Below, one piece after another: positions 43,828 through 55,925 of a stretch of 64,000 bases of DNA. This DNA comes from Borrelia persica No12 (lineage in GTDB: Bacteria > Spirochaetota > Spirochaetia > Borreliales > Borreliaceae): the NCBI RefSeq assembly GCF_000500045.1, contig NZ_AYOT01000187.1, forward strand, positions 94,400 through 158,399, written 5' to 3'. Below the pieces are notes generated by a model. That model made no database searches, had not been told where the DNA came from, and saw only the letters and a list, made by a program, of their open reading frames with translations. How positions within the stretch are numbered: the first letter of the stretch is position 1; every line of letters begins with the position of its first letter. The translations under genes were made by a program, and so were the position numbers.

Positions 43828-44691
43828 TTGAAACGAAAAGTTTTTATCACATTTATTTTAGCAAGTTTATTGGCCTGTGGACAAGATCCTAAAGCACCAG
43901 AAAAGCCCACAGACAAAGATCAAGAACAAAAAACACAAGAAATTTCACAAATCAATGCTCGACTCACTGCAGATATAACATCAATAATAGGTGCACACAC
44001 TACTGCACTCGATACAAATTGGGATGAAAACGCAGCAACATTCAATCTTAACGGAAATAATCAATTATTTGCCACAATTCAATATACGAATGCCAATAAT
44101 ACCAAACGAAAATATGTAAATAATGCTGCTGCTAATCCGGACACCGAGGAAGATAGACAAGCAAGACTAGAATTGTACTTAGCTTTTGGGTACAATAAAG
44201 CATCGCTACAAAGTTTTGCAACAATTGCAAATAGATTAGCAAAAATGAACAACAATCCCAATAAAACAGATTTCGAAGAAATTATTGATGCCGTAAGAGA
44301 TCAAGCTAAAAGCTATTATATAGATGTATATCAAAATTTACAAAACAAAAAAGACAAGCTTAAAACACTAACTCTACAAGAACTTGAAAGTTTAAATCAT
44401 TGTTTACAGGAACTTGAAGACAAAAAAATCGCATTTATAAGCCAAATAAAACCAACTATAGACAGCTACACTACAAACGGAGAAGTTGTTGCTGCTGTTC
44501 CTGGTGCTCCTGCTGTTGGTGGTGCTCCTGGTACTAATCAAACACCAGCAAAAAACTGGGCAACTGCTACTGACGCAGAAATAGTAGCATACTTAAAACC
44601 AAACACAAAGAAAACTAATATTATAAATGCCGCTCAGCAAGTAAGCAACAAAGCTAGAAGTATTGCGCAAATCTTAAATAAGATAAAATAA
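43828..44691 (+). CDS. PFam54/CspA-like lipoprotein with Pro/Gly/Ala insert, mirror copy (287 aa)
   Basis: Mirror of 26712-27575; TTG at 43828, promoter 43719-43747. Confidence 0.8.
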   Translation: MKRKVFITFILASLLACGQDPKAPEKPTDKDQEQKTQEISQINARLTADITSIIGAHTTALDTNWDENAATFNLNGNNQLFATIQYTNANNTKRKYVNNAAANPDTEEDRQARLELYLAFGYNKASLQSFATIANRLAKMNNNPNKTDFEEIIDAVRDQAKSYYIDVYQNLQNKKDKLKTLTLQELESLNHCLQELEDKKIAFISQIKPTIDSYTTNGEVVAAVPGAPAVGGAPGTNQTPAKNWATATDAEIVAYLKPNTKKTNIINAAQQVSNKARSIAQILNKIK

Positions 44692-45084
44692 CAAAATAAT
44701 AAGATATATATATAATTTACACCCTAAGTAAGGAGAAATTATCTTCTCCCTAGGTGTTATATAGTTGATAATAAACTACCCGTTTTATTACATAAACTCT
44801 GATAACAAACTAAAACTCCTTAAAATATACAAACAAAATACAAATATAAACTTAAAGAAAAAATTTCTCTTAAGTTAAAAAAAACGACACTTACAAGATC
44901 TACTTTACAAGATTAAATATATAAATAATATCCCGTATAAAAATATAAAAATTTATTTTTAAACGATATAATATAAATTTACCTTGACATACATACCCAA
45001 CAAAACATATAATATCACTTAATAACTATTATTAATTCACATTTTTAAATAAAATTACTTATATCTAAAAACGAGGAGAATATT

Positions 45085-45876
45085 TTGAAACACAAAATTT
45101 GTATTGCATTTATCTCAATTTTCACAAGCTTATTCCTACTAACTTGTAATCAAGATATAAACAGATTCGCAGTATCACCAATTGAAGATATACTCAGTAA
45201 ACTTACTCCAGAAATAGAACAGACAATAATAACACATGAAGACGAAAATTGGGATGAGAATAAACAAGGATATGGTAGTCTATTAAACCATGACCAACTA
45301 TTTGACAGGGTTACATACAAAAAGGACAACAAAGAAATAAAATACAATACAGGGGATCCAGACTCTAAAGCAACAAGAAGAGAAATATACCTTGCATTTG
45401 AATATGATATAAATTACATTACAACTTTTAAAGCAATTACTAAACAATTCTCAAGTCAATTACAACACAATAATAATCATAAGTACAAAATTATAATAGA
45501 AGATTTCTTATCAAAGATAAGAGAATCTGCTGACAATTACTACTTAAAAATATTCAAAACACTAAGAGATAAAAAAGATAATCTTAAAAAACTATCTTCA
45601 AATGACTTACAACAATTACAAGCAAAATTTAATGATATTACAAATGCATATAATAAAATCAAAAGCATAAAGGTACAAATCAAAGAAGATTATGATAATG
45701 ACAGACTAATTAGCATCTGGCAACAGGGAATTAAGAGCTATTATGATCATAAAAACACATTCAAATACCTACAATGTCCATGCAAAAATATAATACCTAG
45801 CCTAGACATAATTAACAATGCAACTACCGAAATTACAACTATATTAGGTAAAATACAAACACAAATTTCAACTTAA
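45085..45876 (+). CDS. PFam54/CspA-like lipoprotein, mirror copy (263 aa)
   Basis: Mirror of 25527-26318; TTG start, promoter 44984-45013, palindrome 45019-45035, hairpin over the stop 45869-45899. Confidence 0.8.
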   Translation: MKHKICIAFISIFTSLFLLTCNQDINRFAVSPIEDILSKLTPEIEQTIITHEDENWDENKQGYGSLLNHDQLFDRVTYKKDNKEIKYNTGDPDSKATRREIYLAFEYDINYITTFKAITKQFSSQLQHNNNHKYKIIIEDFLSKIRESADNYYLKIFKTLRDKKDNLKKLSSNDLQQLQAKFNDITNAYNKIKSIKVQIKEDYDNDRLISIWQQGIKSYYDHKNTFKYLQCPCKNIIPSLDIINNATTEITTILGKIQTQIST

Positions 45877-46124
45877 GAAAAAATTTTTTCCTTAAGTTGA
45901 AGCATAACACTTAAAAAAGATATATTTTCCAAGATTAAATATATAAATAATATCCGTATTAAAATGTAAATTTTTTTATTTTTAAATGATATAATGTTAG
46001 ATTTACCTTGACATATATACCCAATAAACATATAATATCACTTAATAATTATCATTAATTCATATTTTTAACAATATTATTTATGTCTAATTTTATATCT
46101 AATTTTAGAAATAAGGAGAATATT

Positions 46125-46937
46125 TTGAAACACAAAATTTTTGTTATATTGACTTCAATTTTAACAAGCTTATTTCTACTAGCTTGTAATCAATATAATA
46201 ATCAAAGGGTAACAAACGGAACTCAACAAAATCCACAAGAAATACTCCTACTTGAAAACATACTCAGCAAACTCACTCCAGCAATAGAACAGGCACTAAA
46301 AAAACATGAAGATGCAAATTGGAATGAAGATGGACAAGAATACAATCTCAAAGGACAAAATCAAATCTTTGACATAGCTACGTACATCAAGAATGGCAAT
46401 CAAGAGACACAATACAATGCAGCAGATAAAACATCTAAAGAAAGGAGAAGAAAAGTGTATCTTGCATTTGAATATAATACAGAATACCTCAAAGCTTTCG
46501 AAGCGTTTACTAACAGAATGCAAGCAGCAGGAAACATAGCACTCTATGACGACAAGGTCAAAGAATCATATTCGGGAACTCTTGCTCAAATAACAGAATA
46601 TGCTCAAACCTGTTACATAGACATATTTCAATCACTAAAAAATAAAAGGGATAAAATCAAAGATTTATCTCCAACCGATTTAATCAATCTACAAACAAAT
46701 CTTAATGAAGTTACACAAGCAATGGCAAATATACAAGATATAGTAACTGTAATTAAAAATGATTACAACAATGATATCAAAATTGGTGTTAACAAAGATA
46801 AGGCAATCAAAAGTCAAGCCAACTTTATGGAACTGGCAGACTACCTCTACTGCAACCGAATTTCACTTGAAGACAATTTTTCTAAAATAAAAAAAACAGC
46901 GCCCACAGTGATACACATCTTAAATAAAACCACATAA
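46125..46937 (+). CDS. PFam54/CspA-like lipoprotein, mirror copy (270 aa)
   Basis: Mirror of 24466-25278; TTG at 46125, promoter 46008-46036, palindrome 46042-46058, terminator 46973-47013. Confidence 0.8.
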   Translation: MKHKIFVILTSILTSLFLLACNQYNNQRVTNGTQQNPQEILLLENILSKLTPAIEQALKKHEDANWNEDGQEYNLKGQNQIFDIATYIKNGNQETQYNAADKTSKERRRKVYLAFEYNTEYLKAFEAFTNRMQAAGNIALYDDKVKESYSGTLAQITEYAQTCYIDIFQSLKNKRDKIKDLSPTDLINLQTNLNEVTQAMANIQDIVTVIKNDYNNDIKIGVNKDKAIKSQANFMELADYLYCNRISLEDNFSKIKKTAPTVIHILNKTT

Positions 46938-47217
46938 GAAAAATAATATATACAAACCATTATTACACACATAAATAAAGGGAAGAACTTTTTATCTTCT
47001 CTTTATTTTTCTATCCATAAAATTTATAAAACACTTCTAAAAAACATATGCTTAAACATATAACCTTTAAAAAAACAAAAATTATTAAGAATTATCATTA
47101 AAATGTCCTCTTAAATCCTATCTTGACATACAAACCCAAAAAACATATAATATCAATTAATGATGATCAATAATTAAACATCAACATTGATTTATCATAA
47201 AAAATAAGGAGAATATT

Positions 47218-47517
47218 CTGAAATACGACCTTTTGGTTATATCAATCTTAATAAGTTTAAGCAACTGCAAGGCAAATGAAGACTATGAAGAAATAAAACG
47301 AAGAGCACTACAAGTACAAGAAGAACTCACAAAAAAAGAAGAAGAAGAAAAAGCAAAAGCAAAAATAATAATACAAAAAGCACTAACAATAACACCAGAA
47401 GATGAAAAGACAATATTAGAGAGACAATCAAGGCAAGAAGAACTAATAAAAAAAATATTGAAAGAAGAAAAAGCAAAAGAAGAAAAAGCAAGAAAAAAAA
47501 TAGGAACAATAAAATAA
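47218..47517 (+). pseudogene. Truncated coiled-coil relic with CTG start, mirror copy
   Basis: Mirror of 23886-24185; CTG at 47218-47220, promoter 47123-47151. Confidence 0.7.
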
Positions 47518-47723
47518 AAAACTATTCAAAGAATATAAAATATATATAAAAACTCAATGAATAATAAAAAAACACGCAAATTCATTAACCATTTATTATT
47601 AATAAAACCCCACACTTTACTTGCTATTCATCTTGCTATTAATATTTAATAACATATATAATATGGTACATAGTAAAGCAAACCAAATAATAATAATTAG
47701 GTTTTTTATAAAAGGAAAATGTT

Positions 47724-48779
47724 TTGAAGAATCAATTACCTATTATCTTTACACTAGCTATCATTACTCTCACTTGTAAAACAAATCTTGATAATATTAA
47801 AGAATTAACACAAGCACTAAAAACAATACAAAACGCTAAACAAATAGTATTAGAAACACAAGCAATAAAAGCAAATACAGAATTAGGCGCTCTAATACAA
47901 ACAATAGAAACAGAAGCAGAACTAGAAGCACAAAAAATCGTCAAAGAAGAAGAAGCAGCAGAAGAACAAATAACTCAAGAATTTATCGAATTAAGAGAAG
48001 CAAATATAAAAAACAAACAAGAAGAAATAAAACACAAAATACAAACACAAAAAAACAAAATGACACAAGAAAAAATAGCAATAATAAGACAAGACATCAT
48101 TAATCAGATAAAATTAACAATATTAGATAGACAAACATTAATAAACATACACACAGATCCCAATTGGCCTGAACCTTATGATCATTTTGGAATGACAGAT
48201 CGATTAAACAAAAGTCGACCATTTAATTATATTGGCTATAGCAAAGAAAATATCTTATACGATAATTTTAACAAAAAAGATATCTCACATCTCCCATACA
48301 TTAATATAAGGCTTGCAAATCATCACAATGCTCCAAACAGAAGAAGAATTTACTTAATTCTCAAGTACGATACAAAAACCATTCAACAATATGGTGATAT
48401 CTTGCATGAATTAAAGCTTATTGGTAAAAAAAATACTGCTCAAGACATCATCTATGCCATAATTAGACACTGTAAGTACTACTATGACACTGCAATAACA
48501 ACACTGAATGACAAACAAGACAAGCTTCATATATTACATATTGAACAACTATATAAACTTCAAACAGCATTCAAAGAACTTGAACAACAAAAGCAAAATT
48601 TTGACAATTATCTGATACAAATCGTTGATGAATATTCTAAACAGAAAGCTCAATCTCAAATTTTATCACAACAGTACATACTAAATACAATTGATAAAGC
48701 TAATCAATTGTCCAATATCAATGATAATATCAACAATATTGCTCAAAACTTAAAAACAATTTTAGATGAAATACAATAA
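47724..48779 (+). CDS. PFam54-like coiled-coil lipoprotein, mirror copy (351 aa)
   Basis: Mirror of 22624-23679; TTG start, promoter 47633-47662. Confidence 0.77.
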   Translation: MKNQLPIIFTLAIITLTCKTNLDNIKELTQALKTIQNAKQIVLETQAIKANTELGALIQTIETEAELEAQKIVKEEEAAEEQITQEFIELREANIKNKQEEIKHKIQTQKNKMTQEKIAIIRQDIINQIKLTILDRQTLINIHTDPNWPEPYDHFGMTDRLNKSRPFNYIGYSKENILYDNFNKKDISHLPYINIRLANHHNAPNRRRIYLILKYDTKTIQQYGDILHELKLIGKKNTAQDIIYAIIRHCKYYYDTAITTLNDKQDKLHILHIEQLYKLQTAFKELEQQKQNFDNYLIQIVDEYSKQKAQSQILSQQYILNTIDKANQLSNINDNINNIAQNLKTILDEIQ

Positions 48780-48894
48780 ATATTCACATAAAATTATCAA
48801 AATCTTGATATTAAACCTCAATCAAAGTATAATGCCTAAACGAGCACTATCAAACAACGACAACTAATATGTTTTAAAAGACAAGGAGAATATT

Positions 48895-49950
48895 TTGAGA
48901 TATAGATTGCTTATCATACTTACTTTTTTTGCCATTATTACTCTAACTTGCAAAGTAAATGTTGCAAAACTTGCAACATTAGAACAAAAATTAAAAGAAA
49001 TAGAATTGGCAACAGTAAAACAAACACAAGAAAGTCAAACAGAAACCATAAGAATGGCAATACAAGAAAAGATAGCAAATCAAACAACAGCAACACTCCT
49101 AAATAAAATTCAATCATCAATAAAAGAAAAAAAACAACAAACACAAGACCTAATCCAAAAAGAACAAGATTTAAAAAAAGAAATAGAAGATATAACAAAA
49201 CAAGACGAAGAACAATCTCAACAAACACAATCCAAGATTGAATTAGATCAAGCAAAAATTGCTCTAAAGCAAAAAATTCAAGATATTCAAAAGTTACTAA
49301 TAATACACAAAAATAATTATTATAATGAACCTATCAATCAATTTGGAATGCATGATAATGAACATTATAATAAAAATAATCTCAATAAAGCATTTGATGT
49401 GATTGAAACCCAAAATTTGCCATACTCTCATCCACAAAATAAAAAAAATAGAAATAAAATTTACCTAATATTTGAGTATAATAATACTCATATTGAATCT
49501 CTCGGTAAAATTCTTAACAAAATTACAAAAGACACTTTTATAAAGCACACATTAAAACCCAATACAAAATTACAAACTTCTTCAAAGGATGAACGAATTC
49601 AAAAAATAATACAGAATATAATACATAACATCAATGAGTATTTCAATTTATATTTCAATAATGCATTTAATATATCAGAAGAAAACCAAAAGAAACTTAA
49701 TTCCTTAACAATCAATGACATACAAACACTAAACAATATATTTGATGAACGAAAAACAATCGGCAATACTTGCAAAGAGTATGCAAGCAAGATTTATAAC
49801 GATTTTCAAAATGATGAAGGCATGATCAAAACTGGTGACATTGAAAAATTAATAGACTATATAAAAAATAATGAATATAATACAAAATTTACAAATCAAT
49901 TTAAAAAACTCGAAAAGCTAATTACCCAAATTAAAAACATTATAAAATAA
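48895..49950 (+). CDS. PFam54-like coiled-coil lipoprotein, mirror copy (351 aa)
   Basis: Mirror of 21453-22508; TTG start, promoter 48805-48833. Confidence 0.77.
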   Translation: MRYRLLIILTFFAIITLTCKVNVAKLATLEQKLKEIELATVKQTQESQTETIRMAIQEKIANQTTATLLNKIQSSIKEKKQQTQDLIQKEQDLKKEIEDITKQDEEQSQQTQSKIELDQAKIALKQKIQDIQKLLIIHKNNYYNEPINQFGMHDNEHYNKNNLNKAFDVIETQNLPYSHPQNKKNRNKIYLIFEYNNTHIESLGKILNKITKDTFIKHTLKPNTKLQTSSKDERIQKIIQNIIHNINEYFNLYFNNAFNISEENQKKLNSLTINDIQTLNNIFDERKTIGNTCKEYASKIYNDFQNDEGMIKTGDIEKLIDYIKNNEYNTKFTNQFKKLEKLITQIKNIIK

Positions 49951-50064
49951 AAATAAAACACAAAAATTTAACAATCTTGATATTAAACTTCAATAGATGT
50001 ATAATGCCTAACAAGGTAGCCAAATCACAATAAGTATAGCTTTGATACAAATAAGGAGAATATT

Positions 50065-50925
50065 TTGAAAAATAGATCGTCTATCATCCTCAGCGTAATT
50101 GTTATAGCTACTCTAGCTTGCAAAGAAAATGTTAAAATATTTGGAAAATTAGAACAAGAACTACAAGAAGCAGAAAGCATAAAAAACAACCTAGAAAAGT
50201 ATATAAAAAATACACACACAGAACAAATGAGAGAAAAAAAAATTATAATAGCCAAACTAAAAAGCAAAATTATAAGGGATAAATACATACTAAACATGTA
50301 CAACGATAATGACGATTGGATAGAAGATAATATTTTATATAGGGTTAATAATCAAACAGTATTTCAAGTGGCAAAAGATCATAAAAATGATGAGGTTTAT
50401 GCAAGTAAGAATAATAAAAGTGTAAGAAAACTAATCTACCTAGCACTTGAATACCGACGATTTGCCATCATCAATTTTCAGACAATCCTAAACAAATTAG
50501 CACAAAAAGCAAATACCAACATTACTTATAGACAAAAGGAATATGATATTAATACAGAATATAATATATTATTAGAAAATATCTTATCTGCAATTAAAAA
50601 ATATGCTCACAATTACTTTGAAGTCGCATTAATACCCCTATCTCAAAAGCAAAATGATCTTCATTTCTTAAGTTTAAATAATCTGCAAGAACTTAAAGAC
50701 AAATTTGATGAAATTCAAAAAATTAGAGATACGGGTAAAACATATGCAATGACAATTTATAATGATTTTCAAAATAATAAAGACAATATCAGAGATGGTG
50801 ATGCCACTTACTTAAAAAACCATATAAACAAAATGCATTATGAATATAAACTCAAAGAATTGGCAAACAAAACTGAAGAGATAGCATACCAAATTAGTCA
50901 AATTTTGAAATTAAAACTAAATTAA
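50065..50925 (+). CDS. PFam54-like lipoprotein, mirror copy (286 aa)
   Basis: Mirror of 20478-21338; TTG start, promoter 49977-50005. Confidence 0.72.
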   Translation: MKNRSSIILSVIVIATLACKENVKIFGKLEQELQEAESIKNNLEKYIKNTHTEQMREKKIIIAKLKSKIIRDKYILNMYNDNDDWIEDNILYRVNNQTVFQVAKDHKNDEVYASKNNKSVRKLIYLALEYRRFAIINFQTILNKLAQKANTNITYRQKEYDINTEYNILLENILSAIKKYAHNYFEVALIPLSQKQNDLHFLSLNNLQELKDKFDEIQKIRDTGKTYAMTIYNDFQNNKDNIRDGDATYLKNHINKMHYEYKLKELANKTEEIAYQISQILKLKLN

Positions 50926-51054
50926 AGTAAAATTATACAAAGAATAAAAAGACAACTTATAATGGTGTATAAATATAAAAAATAAAATAAATTTAATCTG
51001 CAAAAATAAATCACTAATTAAATTGATTGCAGCTATAAAAGTAAGGGGAATATT

Positions 51055-51903
51055 TTGAAAAAAATCTTGTTTATTAAGTCTATTAAAAGCTTATCACTAT
51101 CTATTACAATGATTCTAATTGCCTGCAATGTAAATACTAAATCAAAAGATACAAAATTAGATAACAATACCCAAAGAGACTTATTTATAATAAAAAATAT
51201 AACATCAGATACCCCAGCTATAAAAAGGATTTTAACAAAGCATATAAAAAAAATAACTCAAACTGCCCGCACCTTAATGGAACAACACACAAAAGATCTT
51301 ACACAAAAATCTGAAAAACAACTTGGAATACAGTGTACAATTTTTGATGAAATTTATTACGACACAATAATAAACAACAAAGAAAAGAAATATACCGTAA
51401 ACAAAAATAAAATCAAATTATCTTATGCATCTCTAAATTATAAAATAACAAGATTAAAATGGTTGGGTGAAATACTTCTCCAAATACAAAAGGACAATAC
51501 AAAGCAAGGTAATGAACTTTATAATGCAATTATAGAAACAGGAAGAGAATATAATCAAAAGCCATTCGAAGAAATTATCCATCAAATACACAAAGAACAA
51601 AATAAAATTATTCTTTTAAAAAGTGAAAAACTAAAAGAAATTATAGAAAACTTAAACATAATTGAAAATTTAAGAATGATATGGATAAAATTTGTGGATA
51701 TCATTATTGAAGATTATAGAATGAACACGGATATACAAAATAATAATATTAAATTGATAGAACACATAGCCACTAGATATCAAAAAATAAAAAGTAAAAT
51801 CAATAGTATTAAAGACATAGCTCACAGAATAAAAAAAATTTTAAAGACAACAAAACACCATTACTATGTTAGAAAACAATCACCAATGAAAAATAAAATG
51901 TGA
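51055..51903 (+). CDS. PFam54-like lipoprotein, mirror copy (282 aa)
   Basis: Mirror of 19500-20348; TTG start in AAGGGGAATATTTTG. Confidence 0.75.
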   Translation: MKKILFIKSIKSLSLSITMILIACNVNTKSKDTKLDNNTQRDLFIIKNITSDTPAIKRILTKHIKKITQTARTLMEQHTKDLTQKSEKQLGIQCTIFDEIYYDTIINNKEKKYTVNKNKIKLSYASLNYKITRLKWLGEILLQIQKDNTKQGNELYNAIIETGREYNQKPFEEIIHQIHKEQNKIILLKSEKLKEIIENLNIIENLRMIWIKFVDIIIEDYRMNTDIQNNNIKLIEHIATRYQKIKSKINSIKDIAHRIKKILKTTKHHYYVRKQSPMKNKM

Positions 51904-52126
51904 GATAATATTACAAAATCACTTACACCTACTAATTCCAATAACAACACTTAAGCAGACTTAAAATATACTCAAGCAAACATCATGCCCAAAATTTTCA
52001 TCATTCATACTAAAGAAAATTCTTTAATACACTCTTTAACAAACTTGACATTTAGACCAAATAGTATATAATATTTTTATTATCTAATAATGATTATTAT
52101 TTGATAATAAAAAAAGGAGAATATTT

Positions 52127-52864
52127 ATGCAAAATAACATCTTAAAAAATATAATTACTATATCTGCTTTAACAGCATCCATGTTTATTGGTTGTGCACA
52201 AAACAATCTTCCAGAAGAGCAAGATACTACAAGACAGGGTAGCGATGCTGCAAAAATAGAAGCTATAGTAAAAGAACTACAAGCAAAATTTGCAACCGAA
52301 AACCAAAAAGCAAATGGTAAAGATGAGGGAAGTGATCAATATACCCTAAAAAACAATTTATTTGACAAAGTAGACGGTGCTAAAAACCAAAAATATAGCC
52401 ATGCTGACAACATAGAGCAAAGAAAAAACATATATGGATCTATAGATTGGAATGTGGATACAATCAAAAAATTTGGTAAAATACTTGGTGACCTAGAAGG
52501 CTCAGCTCATAAAGCTAATTGGGCTAAAGATCTTTTAGGAGCAGGAGAAAAAATTCAAGATGAAGTTCAAAAGGCATTGAAGTTAATAGATGACAAAAAA
52601 GACAAACTCAATACCCTAAGCCTTGACAAATTAAAGACACTTCAAGGCCACGTTAACACACTTGAAAACGCAAAAAAAACTTGGATAACTTTTGTAAATA
52701 CACTGGTTAACGATCATGAAAACGATAAAGATACAATCAAAAATAATACGCAAAATCTAGCAACATACCTACAACGAGAATACAAAAACCCTCTTCCAAC
52801 ACTTGGTCAAAACAGTGAACAAGCACGTCAAGCTATTGAAACAATAACAAATGCAATAAAATAA
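52127..52864 (+). CDS. PFam54/CspA-like lipoprotein, mirror copy (245 aa)
   Basis: Mirror of 18539-19276; ATG start, promoter 52045-52072, palindrome 52085-52099. Confidence 0.85.
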   Translation: MQNNILKNIITISALTASMFIGCAQNNLPEEQDTTRQGSDAAKIEAIVKELQAKFATENQKANGKDEGSDQYTLKNNLFDKVDGAKNQKYSHADNIEQRKNIYGSIDWNVDTIKKFGKILGDLEGSAHKANWAKDLLGAGEKIQDEVQKALKLIDDKKDKLNTLSLDKLKTLQGHVNTLENAKKTWITFVNTLVNDHENDKDTIKNNTQNLATYLQREYKNPLPTLGQNSEQARQAIETITNAIK

Positions 52865-53198
52865 ATATCTTTAAAATAAAGATTTTTAACATGAGCTTTA
52901 ACAAGCAAAGAAGAGAAGATATTCTTCTCTTCTTTTTTTTACTTATTTATAAAAAAACCTACAATAAATTACACACAATAAATATAAAATCAAAATCAAT
53001 ATAAACATATACAATTATTCTTTTTATTTTCTAAAAAACATTTAAGCAAAGCTATCAAACATACTCAGTAAACATTTTAAGCCAAATTTTATCATTTATA
53101 CAAAAAAAATTCTTTAATAAACTTGACATTTAAATCAAATAATGTAATAATACTACTTAATAATGATTCTTATTTAAGAATAAAAAAGGAGAACGTTT

Positions 53199-54047
53199 AT
53201 GCAAAATAATATCTTTAAAAATATAATTACTATATCTGCTTTAACAGCATTTATGCTTATCGGTTGTGCACAAGAAAATCTTGATCCAAATGGCAAACCA
53301 ACCAAACAAGGTGATCAACACGATGATCCAAACACCGCAAAAGCAATAACAAACCCATCTATTGTTGATAGTGGTTTGGCTGGTGCTGATGGTGCTGGTG
53401 GTGATGGTGCTGATCAAAATAAAGCAGCAATAGAAGCTATAATAAAAGAACTACAAGCAAAATTTACAACCGAAAACGACAAAGAAAAGGGTAAAAAAGA
53501 GGGAGACACTCAATATGGCATGAAAACCGGAGTATTTGATAAAATAGATGGTGCTGGAGGCAAAAAATATGACGATGCTCAAAATGAAGAGAAAAGAAAA
53601 AAATTCTATGGATCTCTAAATTGGAATGAAAACACAATTAAAGAATTTGGTAAAATACTTGCTAAAATAGAAAATAATGCAGCTAAGAAAGGCACTTGGA
53701 TTAAAGATTTTGTAACCTTAGGAGAAAAGATCCAAGATGAAGTTCAAAAGGCATTGAAGTTCATAGATGACAAAAAAGAAAAACTCAATACCCTAAGCCT
53801 TGAACAATTAAAAGAACTTAAAGACAAAGTTAAAACAATTGAAGATACAAAAAAGACTTGGACAGATTTTGTAAAGACACTAGTTGCAGATCATACAAGC
53901 AAAAAAGATGGTATCGACAACGTTGAAACTTTAGTAGATAATTACCTAAAAACAAAATATACAGACGTTATACCAAAACTTAAACTTAATGAAACCATCG
54001 CAACAACAGGTCAAAAGATTAAAACAATAACAGATCAAGCAAAATAA
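53199..54047 (+). CDS. PFam54/CspA-like lipoprotein, mirror copy (282 aa)
   Basis: Mirror of 17356-18204; ATG start, promoter 53123-53150, palindrome 53157-53172. Confidence 0.86.
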   Translation: MQNNIFKNIITISALTAFMLIGCAQENLDPNGKPTKQGDQHDDPNTAKAITNPSIVDSGLAGADGAGGDGADQNKAAIEAIIKELQAKFTTENDKEKGKKEGDTQYGMKTGVFDKIDGAGGKKYDDAQNEEKRKKFYGSLNWNENTIKEFGKILAKIENNAAKKGTWIKDFVTLGEKIQDEVQKALKFIDDKKEKLNTLSLEQLKELKDKVKTIEDTKKTWTDFVKTLVADHTSKKDGIDNVETLVDNYLKTKYTDVIPKLKLNETIATTGQKIKTITDQAK

Positions 54048-54270
54048 ATATTTTTAAATAAATATTTTCAACATAAGATTTAAAAATCAAAAAAGAGAAG
54101 AATATCTTCTCTTTTTTTTTATTTATAAAAAAACTTAAAATCAATTACACAAAAAATAATATCATTATATCATAATATTATTTTTGACATTAAAATAGTA
54201 TATATTATAATATAATAATAAATATTAAAATTTAATATTATGATATAATAACAAGAGAGGAGAATATTTT

Positions 54271-55134
54271 ATGAGAAAAAAAAGTCTAAACAATATTTTT
54301 AATTTAATTGCATTTTCAATAGCATTTACGCTAGTTGGATGCAAACCTAGTGATCTAGAGCAAACATTCAACTTTGGTAAAAAGGGAAAACAAGATACTG
54401 CAAACTCAAAACAACAAGGACTGCAAACAGATCAAAAAAAAGAACACGGCAATTTAATAGAACAACAACAAGAAGACGATGGAGAAAAAAGGAAACTTAT
54501 AGAGTTTATCAAAACAAAAGTTAAAAATGAAATTGATTTGCTAAATCAATATGATACCAAAACCGAAGATTCTGAACAATATGGAATGAAATCGGGAGTA
54601 TTTAAATTTATAATATACAGAGACGAAAAAAACCAAGAAATCAACATACAATCCCCGCAATATGCATACAAGAGAAAAAAACTTTATGCATCTTTAAAAT
54701 GGCAAGAAGATAAAATTAGAAAATTGGGAACAATACTCAATAAAATAGAAAAAAACGAACAAGCTGGGACAACAAAACTAGCAAAAACAATACTAGAAAC
54801 AGGAATAGAATTTATTCAAGGAAAATTTGAAGATCTGATAACCAATATTAATGATACAATTAACAATCTAGATAGTCTCAATCTAGAAGAACTACAACAA
54901 ATTAAAGAAAGCCTCAATACAATTGATGATTTAAGAAAAAAATGGACAGACACTATTGACAAAATTATTTCTGAATATGATTCTAATACTAATAACATAC
55001 AACAAAATGGAACAACACTAAAAGACCATGTAAATTCTCTATATAAAACAATATTCCAAGACGAACTTCGGAATATTAAAGACTCAGTACAAAATATTCA
55101 AACTATATTAAAATTAAACTTTATAAATAACTAA
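54271..55134 (+). CDS. PFam54/CspA-like lipoprotein, mirror copy (287 aa)
   Basis: Mirror of 16269-17132; ATG start, promoter 54184-54211, hairpin 55141-55164. Confidence 0.82.
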   Translation: MRKKSLNNIFNLIAFSIAFTLVGCKPSDLEQTFNFGKKGKQDTANSKQQGLQTDQKKEHGNLIEQQQEDDGEKRKLIEFIKTKVKNEIDLLNQYDTKTEDSEQYGMKSGVFKFIIYRDEKNQEINIQSPQYAYKRKKLYASLKWQEDKIRKLGTILNKIEKNEQAGTTKLAKTILETGIEFIQGKFEDLITNINDTINNLDSLNLEELQQIKESLNTIDDLRKKWTDTIDKIISEYDSNTNNIQQNGTTLKDHVNSLYKTIFQDELRNIKDSVQNIQTILKLNFINN

Positions 55135-55507
55135 AACATCAGGGAGGAAATTACTTCCCTCCCTCTATTATTCACTAAAAAATATGATATTTTTTTATAA
55201 ATTTTGCTTTTTTTATGCTTTTCTACTATACAAATAATAATTAATACTATATAATACATAGTACATTATAATACTTATTATATATTATAATAAATACTTA
55301 ATGGTTTTAAAATTAGTGCGTCGTCCATTCAAAACAAACAATTCACTATCGGCTTAAAAAACTAAGCTGATAGGTGGCTTAACCTTTTTTTTATAACAAT
55401 ATACAAAAATATTAAGAATCAAACAATAAATTATACTTAAGTTCCCAAATCCCAACAAAAGCAATTGACCACAACTTCATATTCAGACCTCGCCTATCCC
55501 AGCTCTA

Positions 55508-55777
55508 ACAATTTTTAATCTCCTCAATTAATCTTTCCTCATCAGCTACATGCTTTTGCAACTAACATTTATGTTATTTAAATATAGTTATAAAAGAAAA
55601 TAAATATAAACCTAACCCAACTCTTCTCATATACTCTTCTTCTTTCACCATAAATACATCTGTTAATTTAGTTAATATATAATGCAAATCATTAAAATCA
55701 TAATCTAATACAAAAAAACATATCAATATAGATATGACATAAACACTTTTTGGCCTAAAATAAAAATCAATATCCAA
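55508..55777 (-). pseudogene. Decayed third family B gene, mirror copy
   Basis: Mirror of 15626-15895. Repeats R3 and R4 are mirrored at 55365-55384 and 55483-55504. Confidence 0.45.
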
Positions 55778-55925
55778 ACTAAACTTACATAATAATAATA
55801 AAAAACATCAACAATAAAGAAAAAAATCATGCCAGCTTATATACCTCAAATATAAACTGGCTAATAATTTATACTGTAATTTTCAATATCAAGGTCTATA
55901 TTGCACCATATACAGCTTACCTTAT